This document shows positions 10,974 through 20,790 of a stretch of DNA of 64,000 nt, in pieces; the stretch's first letter is position 1; each line of letters begins with the position of its first letter. Source of the DNA: Pseudo-nitzschia pungens (taxonomy: Eukaryota; Bacillariophyta; Bacillariophyceae; Bacillariales; Bacillariaceae); assembly GCA_037355855.1 (NCBI GenBank), contig CM074759.1, positions 5,022,001 to 5,086,000 on the forward strand. The letters run 5' to 3'. Made by a program: the position numbers and the translations under genes. The notes under the pieces were generated by a model. The model ran no database searches. It was given only the letters and a program-made list of their open reading frames with translations, and was not told where the DNA came from.

Positions 10974-12797
10974 ATGAATACCGCTGCCGCCGCCGATTCC
11001 GAAAATACGGAGTTCTTGGAATTCATTCGACAGCATGAGGATGATCTTGACGAGGACGATGAAGATCCTGTCGTGGTTATCGATTACCCCACATCAGATT
11101 CTTACGAGGATGACGAAGATTCTTACGAGGATGACGAAGATTCTTACGCATTGGAAGAGATGCAAAACGAGATAGACGTGCTCTTGGCTGCGGTGAATAA
11201 TGAGGGACGTGCCTTGGAATTTGCATCCGACGAGTTGCAAAAGGACAAAGAGGTGGTCTTGGCTGCAGTGAATAATGATGGACGTGCCTTGAAACATGCA
11301 TCCAAAGAGTTGCAAAACGACAAAGAGGTGGTCTTGGCCGCAGTGAATAAGGATGGATGGGCCTTGGAACTTGCATCCAAAGAGTTGCGAAACGACAAAG
11401 AGGTGGTCTTGGCCACAGTGAATAATTATGGAGCTGCCTTGTATTATGCATCCGAAGAGTGGCGAAACAACAAAGAGGTGGTCTTGGCTGCGGTGAATAA
11501 TGATGGACATGCCTTGAAATATGCATGCAAAGAGTTGCAAAACGACAAAGAGGTGGTCTTGGCCGCAGTGAATAAGGATGGATGGGCCTTGGAATTTGCA
11601 TCCAAAGAGTTGCGAAACGACAAAGAGGTGGTCTTGGCCGCAGTGAATAATTATGGAACTGCCTTGTATTATGCATCCGAAGAGTGGCGAAACAACAAAG
11701 AGGTGGTCTTGGCTGCGTTGAAGAATGATGGAGCTGCCTTGTATTATGCATCCGAGGAGTTCCAAAAGGACAAAGAGGTGGTTTTGGCCGCAGTGAATGC
11801 TCCTCGTAGAGGACTATATGCCTCCTTGAAATATGCACCTGAGGAGTTGCAAAACGACAAAGAGGTGGTCTTGGCTGCGGTGAATAATGAGGGACGTGCC
11901 TTGGAATATGCATCCAAAGAGTTGCAAAAGGACAAAGAGGTGGTCTTGGCCGCAGTGAATAATTATGGAAGGGCCTTGGAACATGCATCCGAAGGGTTGC
12001 AAAACGACAAAGAGGTGGTGTTAGCCGCAGTGAATAATGATAGACATGCCTTTCGATATGCATCCGAAGAGTTGCGAAACGACAAAGACGTGGGCTTGGC
12101 CGCAGTGAATGCTACTCGTGGAGGAATATATGCCTCCTTGAAATATGCACCCGAGGAGTTGCAAAACAACAAAGAGGTGGTCTTGGCTGCAGTGAATAAT
12201 GATGGACGTGCCTTGGAATATGCATCCGAGGAGTTGCAAAACGACAAAGAGGTGGTCTTGGCCGCAGTGAACAATTATGGAGCTGCCTTGTACTATGCAT
12301 CCGAAGAGTGGCGAAACAACAAAGAGGTGGTCTTGGCTGCGGTGAAGAATGAGGGATGTGCCTTGTATTATGCATCTTATGAGTGGCACAACGACAAAGA
12401 GGTGGTTTTGGCCGCAGTGAATGCTCCTCGTAGAGGACTATATGCCTCCTTGAAATATGCATCCGAGGAGTTGCAAAAGGACAAAGAGGTGGTCTTGGCT
12501 GCGGTGAATAATGAGGGATGTGCCTTGGAATATGCATCCAAAGAGTTGCAAAAGGACAAAGAGGTGGTCTTGGCCGCAGTTAATAATAATGGACGTGCCT
12601 TGGAATTCGCAAGTGAATCCTTAAAGTGCGATGTAGAGATTTTGCTCACGGCTCTGATACGGAATCCAGAAGCCATTGAGTTTGGGTCACAAGAATCCAT
12701 AGTTCATCTGGCAAAGTATTATCTCCAACAAAGGACGAGCAAGTCCGATTCCGAAGCGGACCAGAATGAGCCCTCGATAGAGTGTCATTTGGGGTGA
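10974..12797 (+). CDS. DUF4116 repeat protein (607 aa)
   Basis: About 20 tandem units of ~25 residues with the core DKEVVLAAVNNDGRALEYAS, the signature of DUF4116, a helical repeat found in protists and giant viruses. Most units are 75 bp; three are longer and share the insert NAPRRGLYASLKYAP or a close variant (around 11810, 12110 and 12430). The final unit (DVEILLTALIRNPEAIEFGS) is diverged and caps the array. The N-terminus (first ~60 residues) is acidic with a duplicated SYEDDED segment. The ATG at 10974 (GGACAATGAAT) is preferred because upstream in-frame sequence is simple-sequence-like. No signal peptide, no intron. Units differ mainly at the W/Y/H positions after NN.G. Function unknown; by analogy with ankyrin-type solenoids it could be a binding scaffold. 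Confidence 0.85.
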   Translation: MNTAAAADSENTEFLEFIRQHEDDLDEDDEDPVVVIDYPTSDSYEDDEDSYEDDEDSYALEEMQNEIDVLLAAVNNEGRALEFASDELQKDKEVVLAAVNNDGRALKHASKELQNDKEVVLAAVNKDGWALELASKELRNDKEVVLATVNNYGAALYYASEEWRNNKEVVLAAVNNDGHALKYACKELQNDKEVVLAAVNKDGWALEFASKELRNDKEVVLAAVNNYGTALYYASEEWRNNKEVVLAALKNDGAALYYASEEFQKDKEVVLAAVNAPRRGLYASLKYAPEELQNDKEVVLAAVNNEGRALEYASKELQKDKEVVLAAVNNYGRALEHASEGLQNDKEVVLAAVNNDRHAFRYASEELRNDKDVGLAAVNATRGGIYASLKYAPEELQNNKEVVLAAVNNDGRALEYASEELQNDKEVVLAAVNNYGAALYYASEEWRNNKEVVLAAVKNEGCALYYASYEWHNDKEVVLAAVNAPRRGLYASLKYASEELQKDKEVVLAAVNNEGCALEYASKELQKDKEVVLAAVNNNGRALEFASESLKCDVEILLTALIRNPEAIEFGSQESIVHLAKYYLQQRTSKSDSEADQNEPSIECHLG

Positions 12798-13254
12798 GTG
12801 AAGAATCTCAGTTGGGGCGCACCACAAGAGTTACTACAGAATTCGAAAGTAGAAATCATAAGAATCATCATCGTCATTCAGTATGCAAAGTACTCTCCTT
12901 TGAGACTTTTTGGCAGGAGTCATTGTGTGTAGTGTTCTGACAAAAATAATACTAGCACCAATGAAGCTTGCAACACATTATGATAATAATTGTAGGCAGG
13001 CTGGCGGGCACGGACACAGTATACGCAACCACTTCTTGGTTGTTCCATGGCCGCCCATGCCTATTGCAAGGCAGTGTCCCTTTCCACGCTGCGAAATGGC
13101 ACCGCCGGCTTCTCTCAGCATCACCGATCCATGGCGGTTGTTCCCTCGCGGTTCATTCCGGGCCGGGGAACACGCAAACGCGGCAAACGGTCGAGCAACG
13201 CGCCGCTTTCGATTCCGCTTCGCGGCGGCTCGGGCGGATCGCTCCGGTTCCGCG
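12798..13254. other. Intergenic region between convergent genes
   Basis: About 460 bases between the DUF4116 gene and the end of the minus-strand gene. No gene, array or clear signal is seen apart from AT-rich sequence at 12840-13000 that could hold both 3' ends. Confidence 0.4.
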
Positions 13255-14178
13255 TCACTTCTTGTTCCGCGTCGCGTCCCGGAGCTGCCGAAAGGATTCC
13301 ATCGTGTCGGAAGCGATCGACCTGCTGGCCCGGGACGTGGCTTCCCCCGCCGATCCCAGCGCCGCGCCCACGGCCCGCTCCCGAATGCCGCCCTCGATGG
13401 CCGTTACCAAAAAGGCGCTCGATGCCAGGCACGCCGGCCTGGCATCGGTCATCATCATGAGCGTCATGAATTCCAAAGCGTATTCCGCGTCGTCCCTGCG
13501 AAACGACAGGAGGACCGCGTTGCGCTCCCGAAACACCGCGTTCTCCAGGTAATCGGTGCCAAAGGTGCCAGCGATCCACTCCGCCGTTTCCCGGATTTGC
13601 GCCGGTTCCAACCGAAAGAGCTGCGGGCAATCCCTCAGCAGCGCGCTGCTCTTCCGGGTGGGCGACATCCACGGTTCCGTCTCGTTCGTTTCGTCGTTCC
13701 TCTCGTCGGCGGCAACCCCCAGCTCTTTCAGGATTCCGAGCGTGACCTCCCATCGCTGGCCCTCGATCCATTCGTTTGCATCGAAATCGTCGTCGTTCTT
13801 GCATTCCGATTCCGGTCGGAACTCCTCGGGAGACGCATCTCTGAGCGATAGATTCAGCACCGGCTTTTGCTGTTTTTCTTCCGACAGTTCCCAGGACAAC
13901 TTCTCGGACGCCTTGGCTACGAGATCGGCGTCGCGGTCGCCGTTGTTGCCATCGCGGCCGAAAGCGTCGGCGCTTCCCGCCGAAGCACGGTGGGCGGTGG
14001 AAGTTCCGCGCTGTTTGCGTTCGGGATTCGACGGGAACGCAGCGACGGCCGTTCGTTGTTGCTGCGGCAGCCTTGCATGAATTGTCCGCGGACGGAATCC
14101 ATGCACGCCGGACAATTGTCGGCAATTACCAAGGAGATTGAGGGATGCAGCGAAGGACAATAAAAGGGAGGCGAGCAT
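13255..14178 (-). CDS. Presequence-bearing protein, possibly organellar (307 aa)
   Basis: ATG at 14178. The N-terminus MLASLLLSFAASLNLLG is a convincing signal-peptide core followed by a basic, hydroxylated stretch, compatible with secretion or with the bipartite targeting used by diatom plastids. Residues ~130-260 contain WEVTLGILKELGV, LLRDCPQLFRLEPAQIRE and YLENAVFRERNAVLLSFR, then MTLMMMTDARPACLASSAF. The LLRDCPQLF block resembles one mTERF-type repeat, but a single match does not establish the family. The C-terminus is Ser/Arg rich. Two overlapping long frames (plus 12910-13851 and minus 13121-14125) lack a presequence and are Arg/Pro-rich, as expected of shadows in GC-rich DNA. Function unassigned. 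Confidence 0.65.
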   Translation of the reverse strand: MLASLLLSFAASLNLLGNCRQLSGVHGFRPRTIHARLPQQQRTAVAAFPSNPERKQRGTSTAHRASAGSADAFGRDGNNGDRDADLVAKASEKLSWELSEEKQQKPVLNLSLRDASPEEFRPESECKNDDDFDANEWIEGQRWEVTLGILKELGVAADERNDETNETEPWMSPTRKSSALLRDCPQLFRLEPAQIRETAEWIAGTFGTDYLENAVFRERNAVLLSFRRDDAEYALEFMTLMMMTDARPACLASSAFLVTAIEGGIRERAVGAALGSAGEATSRASRSIASDTMESFRQLRDATRNKK

Positions 14179-14544
14179 TCTTCGTTTCGTGTTCGAACTG
14201 CGAGTGCGAGTGCGAGTGCGAGTGCGCTTTGATCGTGTTTTCTCTTCCTTTCCTTGCCTTTCCTTGCCTTTCCTTTCCTTTCCTTGGGAGCGTGATACAG
14301 GTTCTGGGATCAGAGCTCGGAACTCAGCGTCAGATTCGATCCAAAAATACGTAGTAGTTCGAGTATTACGAACCTTACTCGTACAGGTAAAACCCCCTTC
14401 CTCATACCAGTACTCGTACGGTAAATCGTAATTAACTTACTTCCTCCATTCTGAAATCACTGACCACCTACTACAACCTACCATACCACGACATACTACG
14501 GTAGTAGTATCAATCAATTTTCAACCATTTTCAACCATTATTAT
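14179..14544. other. Intergenic region upstream of the minus-strand gene
   Basis: Contains a TGCGAG array (14195-14228) shared in kind with 10295-10343, a CTTTCCTTGC array (14238-14288) and ACCTTACTCGTAC motifs (14360-14430). It would include the promoter of the minus-strand gene ending at 13255. No gene. Confidence 0.4.
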
Positions 14545-14835
14545 TTATGAAGATATCCAAGATGGATGCTATGGACTGTGCTAAGACTCCTGTGTAGGGA
14601 ACTGCACTGGGGCTACAGACATCAGCCTCCAGTAACTATCTACAAGGTGCTAGGCTGTGTGCTAGCATACAGGCTTAGCATACAGGCTTAGCACATACAG
14701 GCTTGTTATTAATTATAAGAACCTACAGAGCTGTACACTCCTCCTGTATAGCGCTGTACAGTGCTAAGTGTTATTGTACGAGACAGCAAAGCAAGCTGTC
14801 ACACTGAGCTGAGCGCTTTGCTCAGCTCCCTCCAC
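14545..14835 (+). repeat. Dispersed repeat with terminal hairpin, copy 2
   Basis: Inverted relative of 4107-4755. The right end is GAGCTGAGCGCTTTGCTCAGCTC-like (14801-14823), an almost perfect hairpin; internal blocks CTCCTGTGTAGGG and CTGGGGCTACAG match copy 1 on the other strand. Shorter than copy 1 because copy 1 has extra TAGCAT/GCTAAG repeats. No ORF. Confidence 0.5.
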
Positions 14836-15515
14836 TTTCTATTCTTCTTTCACCTCTACTAAAATGAACACCTACTATTATGCCCTCCCCTTTTGATTGA
14901 TCGTCCCTCTCCTGTACCTCTAGGGGAGTATCTTGTAGTAACTAAGTGTATGCAATGGTAGCGCTTGAACAGTATCCTCTGTAGTCTCACTATTTGCCAG
15001 CACTTTGCGTGCTGCTGTTGTTACTATTATCACCTCTTATTGTCGACAGACAAATATCATTACACATTTTCAACCACCACCAGCCTTTTTGTGTTGAACT
15101 CTCCTCCTTAATCAACTCTTCATGTTGGCCAGATACTATAGGGAAGGTCAAGTGTATTATTCAACCTTTCATTGCTGGGACTCAAAGTCAGCTTATACTA
15201 GTAGTACTACCCTAGCTACTAGAAATGTGAATTTACCACTCAAGGTCCATGGAAGGAGGACCCATTACCACCAAACCAGCAGAAACCAGCCAGAAAAAGT
15301 ATACCAAGCAACCATTCCAAGGTCCAAGATGAGAACGACACTGATGTTACCATCTAACTATTGGGCCAGACAGATTCCAACAACTCCATTGAGAAATTCA
15401 TAAATATAAGATAAGTACTACTACAACAAAATTGACATGTAATGAAACGCCAGCAGTGTGTTGCATGAGCACCAATGTATCCCCCCTCAGAAATTCTGTG
15501 TCCCATCATACCTTC
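14836..15515. other. Non-coding repeat-poor stretch left of LINE copy B
   Basis: About 680 bases with only short, compositionally poor ORFs. It was contiguous with sequence right of 20208 before LINE copy B inserted. No recognisable gene. Confidence 0.4.
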
Positions 15516-15841
15516 TTTTGCCTTAGACAATTAATTAATATACATATTAAAATAACTTTACCACCAAAGTTGGAACTAAATTACTCAGTCTGTAACCAGC
15601 AGACTTTAACGTTGCCTCCAACAGAGAGTCAGGACCCCAAGTGGTAGAACGACAAATTTTTCAAACAAACCTTGAACAACAAGCAGGCAAAGAAACAATA
15701 ACAAGGCCCACAAAAGAGGGACTTGAGAGAAAGTGAAGTGGGAAGGAAGATAGTGGGAGAAGACCCCGTATCAAAAGGTATGGGACAATATGAGAAGCAG
15801 GGACAGAGGAGAAAACACCAAGTTACAAGGTGGAAGCAACC

Positions 15842-16720
15842 CTAAGATCCAGTAAGCCAAGCTCGCAGTAGAGCAGCCTCGTGTTGGTATGGCTGCACTG
15901 GCTGGACAGGTGCTGAAAATTGCTTCCTGGCAAGGTGGATGATTGCAAACCACTGCCTCTTGGCAGTGAGGTTGTAACCTTCTTGTACTAGGACTTGGAG
16001 AGGGGTTTGTAGAAGGAAGTGTGACTGGGGGGGTGCACCGGCTACACCAATGGCCAATTCAGAGGAAATGGAAGCATAAAGAGATTGGTGTTGTTCAGCC
16101 TCAAGTGTTCCCCCAGGACCATGGAGCCGTTCATTCCTATAAGTCCAGAGATCCCAGGAGGTAAGAAAGAACTGATGGATGATAGCTGTAGCCCAACGTC
16201 TGGGAGAGCGCTTGCTGCCAATTTGGGAGTAGTGGTCAGCTTGGATGTGATGCCAGCGAGGAGACCATCTACCAAGAAGCCAGTGGTGCCAACCAATGGT
16301 TCTCTGTGCCCTGACAGCAGAAGCAATTGCACAGGAATAGGAGGATGGATGAATGCTCTGGCCCTTCTGAACCCTGGTGAGAAGATCCACAATGGCAGCA
16401 ACCAAGGATGGATCAGTCTGCTCATCCTCAAGCCTCTTCTGCAGGGGACCCTTGAAGGCAGACACACTATGCGTGACAGCCCCAGGGTCCTTGCAGGAGA
16501 GCACATGAGAAACCTTCTCATTGTCTGCATCACACAATGGGCACCTGGAGTGATCCTGATACTGGTAGTGAAGTAGCTGGTTGCCAACACCAATGCAGCC
16601 AGAAGCAAACTTGACAAACCACCTTTGCATACCAGGAGGGAGACGCTTGAAAGCAGACTGATGGACACACCAATGGATGGAACTCAAAACAGGTTGGGGA
16701 ATGGGAATATCATAGTGGGT
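15842..16720 (-). pseudogene. LINE copy B, ORF2 3' portion (zinc finger end)
   Basis: Resumes at THYDIPIPQPVLSS, directly continuing the protein broken at 18456. It includes the CPLCDADNEKVSHVLSC finger and the C-terminal region (WDLWTYRNERLHGPGG), ending at the same position as copy A. The frame is open for ~290 residues. The residues before THYDIPI belong to the inserted element. Confidence 0.8.
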
Positions 16721-18434
16721 ACAATTTGCGCGAAGCGCATTTTGTCCGACGTTCCGATGTTCCAGTATTAAAAATACGTAGATTTCTACACACATTTACC
16801 ATGCAATATCTCGCTCCCTTTTACACCCCCAATCACAATACCAGGACCTACATGTATTAACCAAGACCTCCGCTCTTCGTTTCTGCTATCAGTTCAGTTG
16901 CTTGCTGCTTTGTTTTGGCTGCTTTGGTGCCTATTCACCATTGTCGTCGTCGATCGGATTCGGCAACAGCAGCAGCAGCAGCACCAAAACCGACACATAA
17001 TTTTCTACAGCACTTCCAGTACAGATTCTACCGTACAGCAAAACCGAACGTACATGTCTATTGCTTCGATCTGTTTCCCAGCTCCATTCCAAGGCCCTTA
17101 AGTATATCTTATACTTAATGTTCTACACTGTTTCCAAGCTGCTTAAGTGATTCTCACTTAATGTTCTACATTCTTCGAAGTTCCTTGCTGAGTCGTCATA
17201 AGTCTTTTCAAGTCGAAGTTCGCGAACAGCCCCTTCCACTGTAGGAATATTTCTACAAGAAATTCCAGCTGTCATCTGTTTTCAAGTCCATTGCCCTGCT
17301 GGACCATAAGTGTTTTCGCTTATGGTCCTACTGTTTTCTGACCCAAGCCCCAAAGCCACTAAGTACAGCTCACTTAAGGCTCCACCACCTACATAACCCT
17401 CTCAGGTGTACAGTATAAATGTCATCTGTTTTCAAGTCTACTGCCCTGATGGACCATAAGTGTTTCGCATATGGTCCTACTATTTTTTTACCCAAGCCCC
17501 AAAGCCGCTAAGTACAGTTTGCTTAAGGCTCCCCTACCTACATAACCCTCTCAGATGCACACTTCAACTGTCATCTGTTTTCAAGTCTACTGCCCTGATG
17601 GACCATAAGTGTTTTCGATTATGGACCTACTGTTTTTCTGACCCAAGCCCCAAAGCTGCTAAGTACATGTTACTTAACGCTTCACCACCAACATATACCC
17701 CTCCAATCCACAGTACAGCCAAGACCTGTTTTCAAGCCTACAGCCCTGATGGTCCATAAGTGTTATCACTTAGAGCCCCTGTTTCCAAGCTACTACAGGA
17801 GAGCAAGTTCAAGTTCGAACAGAAGGCCAGCTGTTACGAATTTGAATTTGGTAGTAGGCTCCACTGCCTCTACGTGTTTCTGGCTACTACTAAGTTCGAA
17901 CAGGAGGACAGCTGTTCCGAATTTGGTAGTAGGCTCTGTACTTTATGTACCATACAGTGGTAAGGAATGTGTTTGGGGATGACTACTCGCATTACTGATG
18001 CTGCACTCCAGCATTAAGAGAGGAGTTTTGCTTTTGTACGCTGACCACTAGCATTACAGATACTATGTATCTAGTCAGGGTTTTGCTTGTGTCAGCTGAC
18101 CACTAGCATTACTGATGCTTTACAGCAGCATTCAAGGGACAGTTTTGCTTGCGTCTTTCCCTTTCACGTTCTTGTCACCCGTCTCTTGTACAGTGTCTGT
18201 TGTGCTCTGGACTGGTTCATTTTTCCCCTGTTTCTTACCAAGGTTCGTTTGCAAAATAGTCGTCCTTACAACCTGGGGCATAATCCCCCATGGTTGAGGC
18301 GACGCGTCGTTCTACAACTTGGGGCCTAACCTCTCTTCGATTGAGGCGACGATAAAGTCTGGTTACAGACTGAGTAGCTTTTAACCACCTTCGGTGGATT
18401 TTCCTACTTAAATAAGTATATTAATATTAATATT
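16721..18434 (+). mobile_element. Non-autonomous retroelement sharing the LINE 3' tail
   Basis: Flanked by a ~21-bp direct repeat with one mismatch (16700-16720 and 18435-18455), both derived from the interrupted LINE. It ends on the right with (TTAATA)n at 18418-18434. Its last ~190 bases are homologous to the 3' UTR end of LINE copy B: ACTTGGGG, a GAGGCGACG block, TAAAGTCTGGTTACAGACTG, a TTCGGTGG stem and an AT tail. Within that tail the ACTTGGGG...GAGGCGACG block is duplicated (about 18255-18305 and 18308-18353). The 5' end starts with the small hairpin GCGCGAAGCGC. No protein-coding ORF and no convincing Pol III A/B boxes. It is best explained as a SINE-like parasite mobilised by the LINE enzyme. 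Confidence 0.78.
17265..17770. repeat. ~150-bp tandem repeat inside the SINE-like element
   Basis: About 3.5 units, beginning at TGTCATCTGTTTTCAAGTC (17271, 17420, 17569, degenerate at 17718). Each contains CCCTG(C/A)TGGACCATAAGTG and CCAAGCCCCAAAGC. No common reading frame across units. Confidence 0.7.
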
Positions 18435-18455
18435 AATGGGAATATCATGGTGGGT

Positions 18456-20193
18456 CTGCCAGTATTGGAGAAGAGGAGGGCCAGAGATAGCAACATGCAA
18501 AGCATCCTTGTCAAACTGAGAGCACTTGGAACCATTGAGGGAAAATTCCCAAGGCTCAAACACAAGTCTGGGGTAGTGATAGGGAGAAGCTTTATGGACA
18601 GAGAGAAAAAGCCTTGGCCAGGCCATCAACCTGATGATTGCAAAGGGCCCACCAGTCAAGAAAAAGGCCAGCTTGGTGACCCTGAACCCACTGGAATTGC
18701 ACAGAAATTGGCAGAGCAGAAATCATGTTTCTGATGGCATAGACATAATCAAAAGATTTCTGGGAACCAATGGCCAAGATCCCTGAGCCTGTTTGAGAGC
18801 GGTGTCACTATCAAGGGCAATGGTGATAGAGCCAGAGGCAATATCAAAGAGATTCACCAGAGCAGTGCAACAGGTGAGAACCCCAATGATGCCTGCCAGT
18901 TCACTCTGGTAAGAAGACTGCTCCTCAGGGGAACCACTAACAAAATTACAGCCAGTGAGGAACAATGAAGGGGTCTTGGTGGAGGTATTGGGTGACAGGA
19001 TGAAGGCAGAAGTTCCCCTAAGAAGAGCAGGATCAATGGAACCATCACAGACAGCGCTTGCAGCAGTGCCACTCTGTATGGCATCAGCCAGAGCCTGACA
19101 ACCACCCTGTCGAAGGGAATACTTGTGGAGAAGCACTCTTGGAGACTCACAGAGGGCATCAAAGGCATCCTCAGTAGAGGAGACTGGAAGAGACTCAAAT
19201 GGATTGTACTTCAGAGGATCCACTTCAGGATGGTCAAAGACAAAAATAGAGGAACCAACCACACTAATAACTTGGCCTCGGGTCACAAGAGAGGCAAGCA
19301 CATCTGCACAGGCTAGTTTATCAGGAAGGACTTCAGAGGTGAACCTGTATCTGCCCCTACCCTGGGAGGTGACCACCATCCAACCAGTAGAACATTTGGA
19401 GAATAATCTGTTGGTAGAGGGAGACAAAAACCAAGGCCAAAAAGAATCTGTCTGGGGAGAGACCCAATGCCCAAGGTGAAAAGATGGGCAAAGAGCTCTG
19501 ACTGAAGGGGGTGGACAGGGGGGAAGAAAGCATTTCTGAAGAGCCTTAGTCGTCCACAGGCGCTGTGCTGCTGGAGGCCAAGGTGGGAGGACATCTAGAC
19601 CAGTCAAGATGATCTCTCAAGTGGTTGGAATATTGCAACTGGAAAGCCACAGGAGAGAGCCTTTTCCTGTCTGGAGTACACAGATCAGCAAGAGAAACAG
19701 CCTTGAGGGACATCCGGATGAGATTCAAGAGGGACAAGTCAGCACCTCTGAAGCCAGCAGTGACAAAGGCTTGCATGAGGTAGCAGTCATTGGAATGAAG
19801 GAGGGGAAGGTCTGGGAAGTCTTCAAACAAGCTCACAGGGTGCATGGAAAAGAATTTCCACACATGCTTATACCAGCAGGGAGTGATGTATGAAGCAAAA
19901 AGATGATAGGGTGTGACACCAAGATGCAGAGGGATACCCAGTTCAAGCCTGAGAGCTTTGGCAGTGAGCCTGAGGATCCTGCCAGTTTGAGAGGACCGAA
20001 CAGATTCCTGAAAGAGAGTGGCAATATGGTTGAACTCTTGGAGAAGATATGGATGAATGCAACCAAAACCTTGATAAAGAGATGGACCAAAGAATACATG
20101 TCTGGTAAAGGTTTGGGACATCCCTGCTTTATTCAGCACTGGGACAAGGGCTGGGTGAAGAATCTTAGTCCAGGTACCCTCATCAAGTTGATT
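18456..20193 (-). pseudogene. LINE copy B, ORF2 5' portion (RT thumb and RNase H)
   Basis: Thumb region from 20193 down to about 19550 (KILHPALVPVLNKAGMSQTF), then a shift to the frame 19607-18723, which is intact through the RNase H start: AVCDGSIDPALLRG, then SELAGI and DSDTALKQ. It carries the 10 bp missing from copy A. A further shift near 18770 is needed to reach FQWVQGHQAGLF and HQVDGLAKAF. At least two frameshifts make it non-functional. Reading stops at the 16721-18434 insertion (THHDIPI). Confidence 0.8.
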
Positions 20194-20399
20194 TTTTGCC
20201 TTAGACAAGACTGGTTGTACATTAGATCTATTCATCAGAATCCTCACAACACACATTAATGGGAGGAGAACAACACAGAACAAAGTTGGTAAGTGCAAAG
20301 AAACAGAAACTGCACATTAGATCTGTTGCACATAAGAAACAGCTAAGAAACAGTAGCTGGTACTAGGCACTAGATTTGCCCCAGCAAAATAAGAAACAG

Positions 20400-20790
20400 A
20401 AGCTGGGAGGCACTAGTAGATCTGCCCCAGCAAAATCTTGGTGGCTTTCAAACGGTTCATCCAGTGGTTGGGGAAAGGCATCTTGGAATTGGATATCAGG
20501 AGTAGCTATCTCCAAGTTTGTCCCCAATCTTGGATTTCACTGCTTGATCCAATACACCCATCCATGGTCTGTTTGACATTGTGGGCCCTCCATTCAGCTT
20601 CACTGACAGCTCTAACAGTGTTAGTGTTTACAGGAGGAAGGGCTGTTTTGACAAGGATCCAGTGGCAGTCTCCTCCTCCAAAGTGATTGCAACATGGACC
20701 AAGAAGCCACCAGCCTAATTTTCCCCTACCATCAGAGAGATCAGGAACATAATGGAAAAAAAAGGTTTTTTGAAAAATGTCCATATACAC
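20400..20790 (-). pseudogene. Protein-like fragment, probably transposon-derived
   Basis: A 94-codon frame (20790-20506) reads VPDLSDGRGKLGWWLLGPC, then NHFGGGDCHWILVKT and AVSEAEWRAHNVKQTMDG, a composition too protein-like for random DNA. After a stop, coding-like sequence continues in another frame to about 20400 (SKMPFPNHWMNRLKATK). I do not recognise the family. Its position in repeat-rich DNA, the lack of a full frame and the frameshift point to a decayed mobile-element gene. Confidence 0.35.

Larger units (their letters stand above)
15531..20193 (-). mobile_element. Non-LTR (LINE) retrotransposon, copy B, 5'-truncated, with 15-bp TSD
   Basis: Flanked by the perfect direct repeat TTTTGCCTTAGACAA (15516-15530 and 20194-20208), which fixes both ends. 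Read on the minus strand it starts inside the RT thumb (DEGTWTKILHPALV), continues through RNase H and the CPLC...H...C finger, and ends with a ~300-base 3' UTR. The last part of the UTR contains ACTTGGGG, GGTTACAGACTGAGTA, a TTTGGTGG stem and an AT-rich tail at 15531-15560. 5' truncation and a TSD are the hallmarks of target-primed reverse transcription. The copy is interrupted by a separate element at 16721-18434. Confidence 0.88.

Noticed and set aside
11077..12389. Several minus-strand frames with PRPPLCRFATL-type repeats
   Set aside because: Antisense shadows of the DUF4116 array; no start context and no domain.
10974..12797. Viral origin of the DUF4116 gene
   Set aside because: DUF4116 occurs in giant viruses but also widely in protists; no other viral gene lies nearby.
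12910..13851. 313-codon plus-strand frame
   Set aside because: Arg/Pro-rich with no domain, antisense to the minus-strand gene that has a signal peptide and balanced composition.
16898..17982. Short plus-strand ORFs in the SINE-like element
   Set aside because: They follow the 150-bp tandem repeat in inconsistent frames and lack any domain; the element is treated as non-coding.
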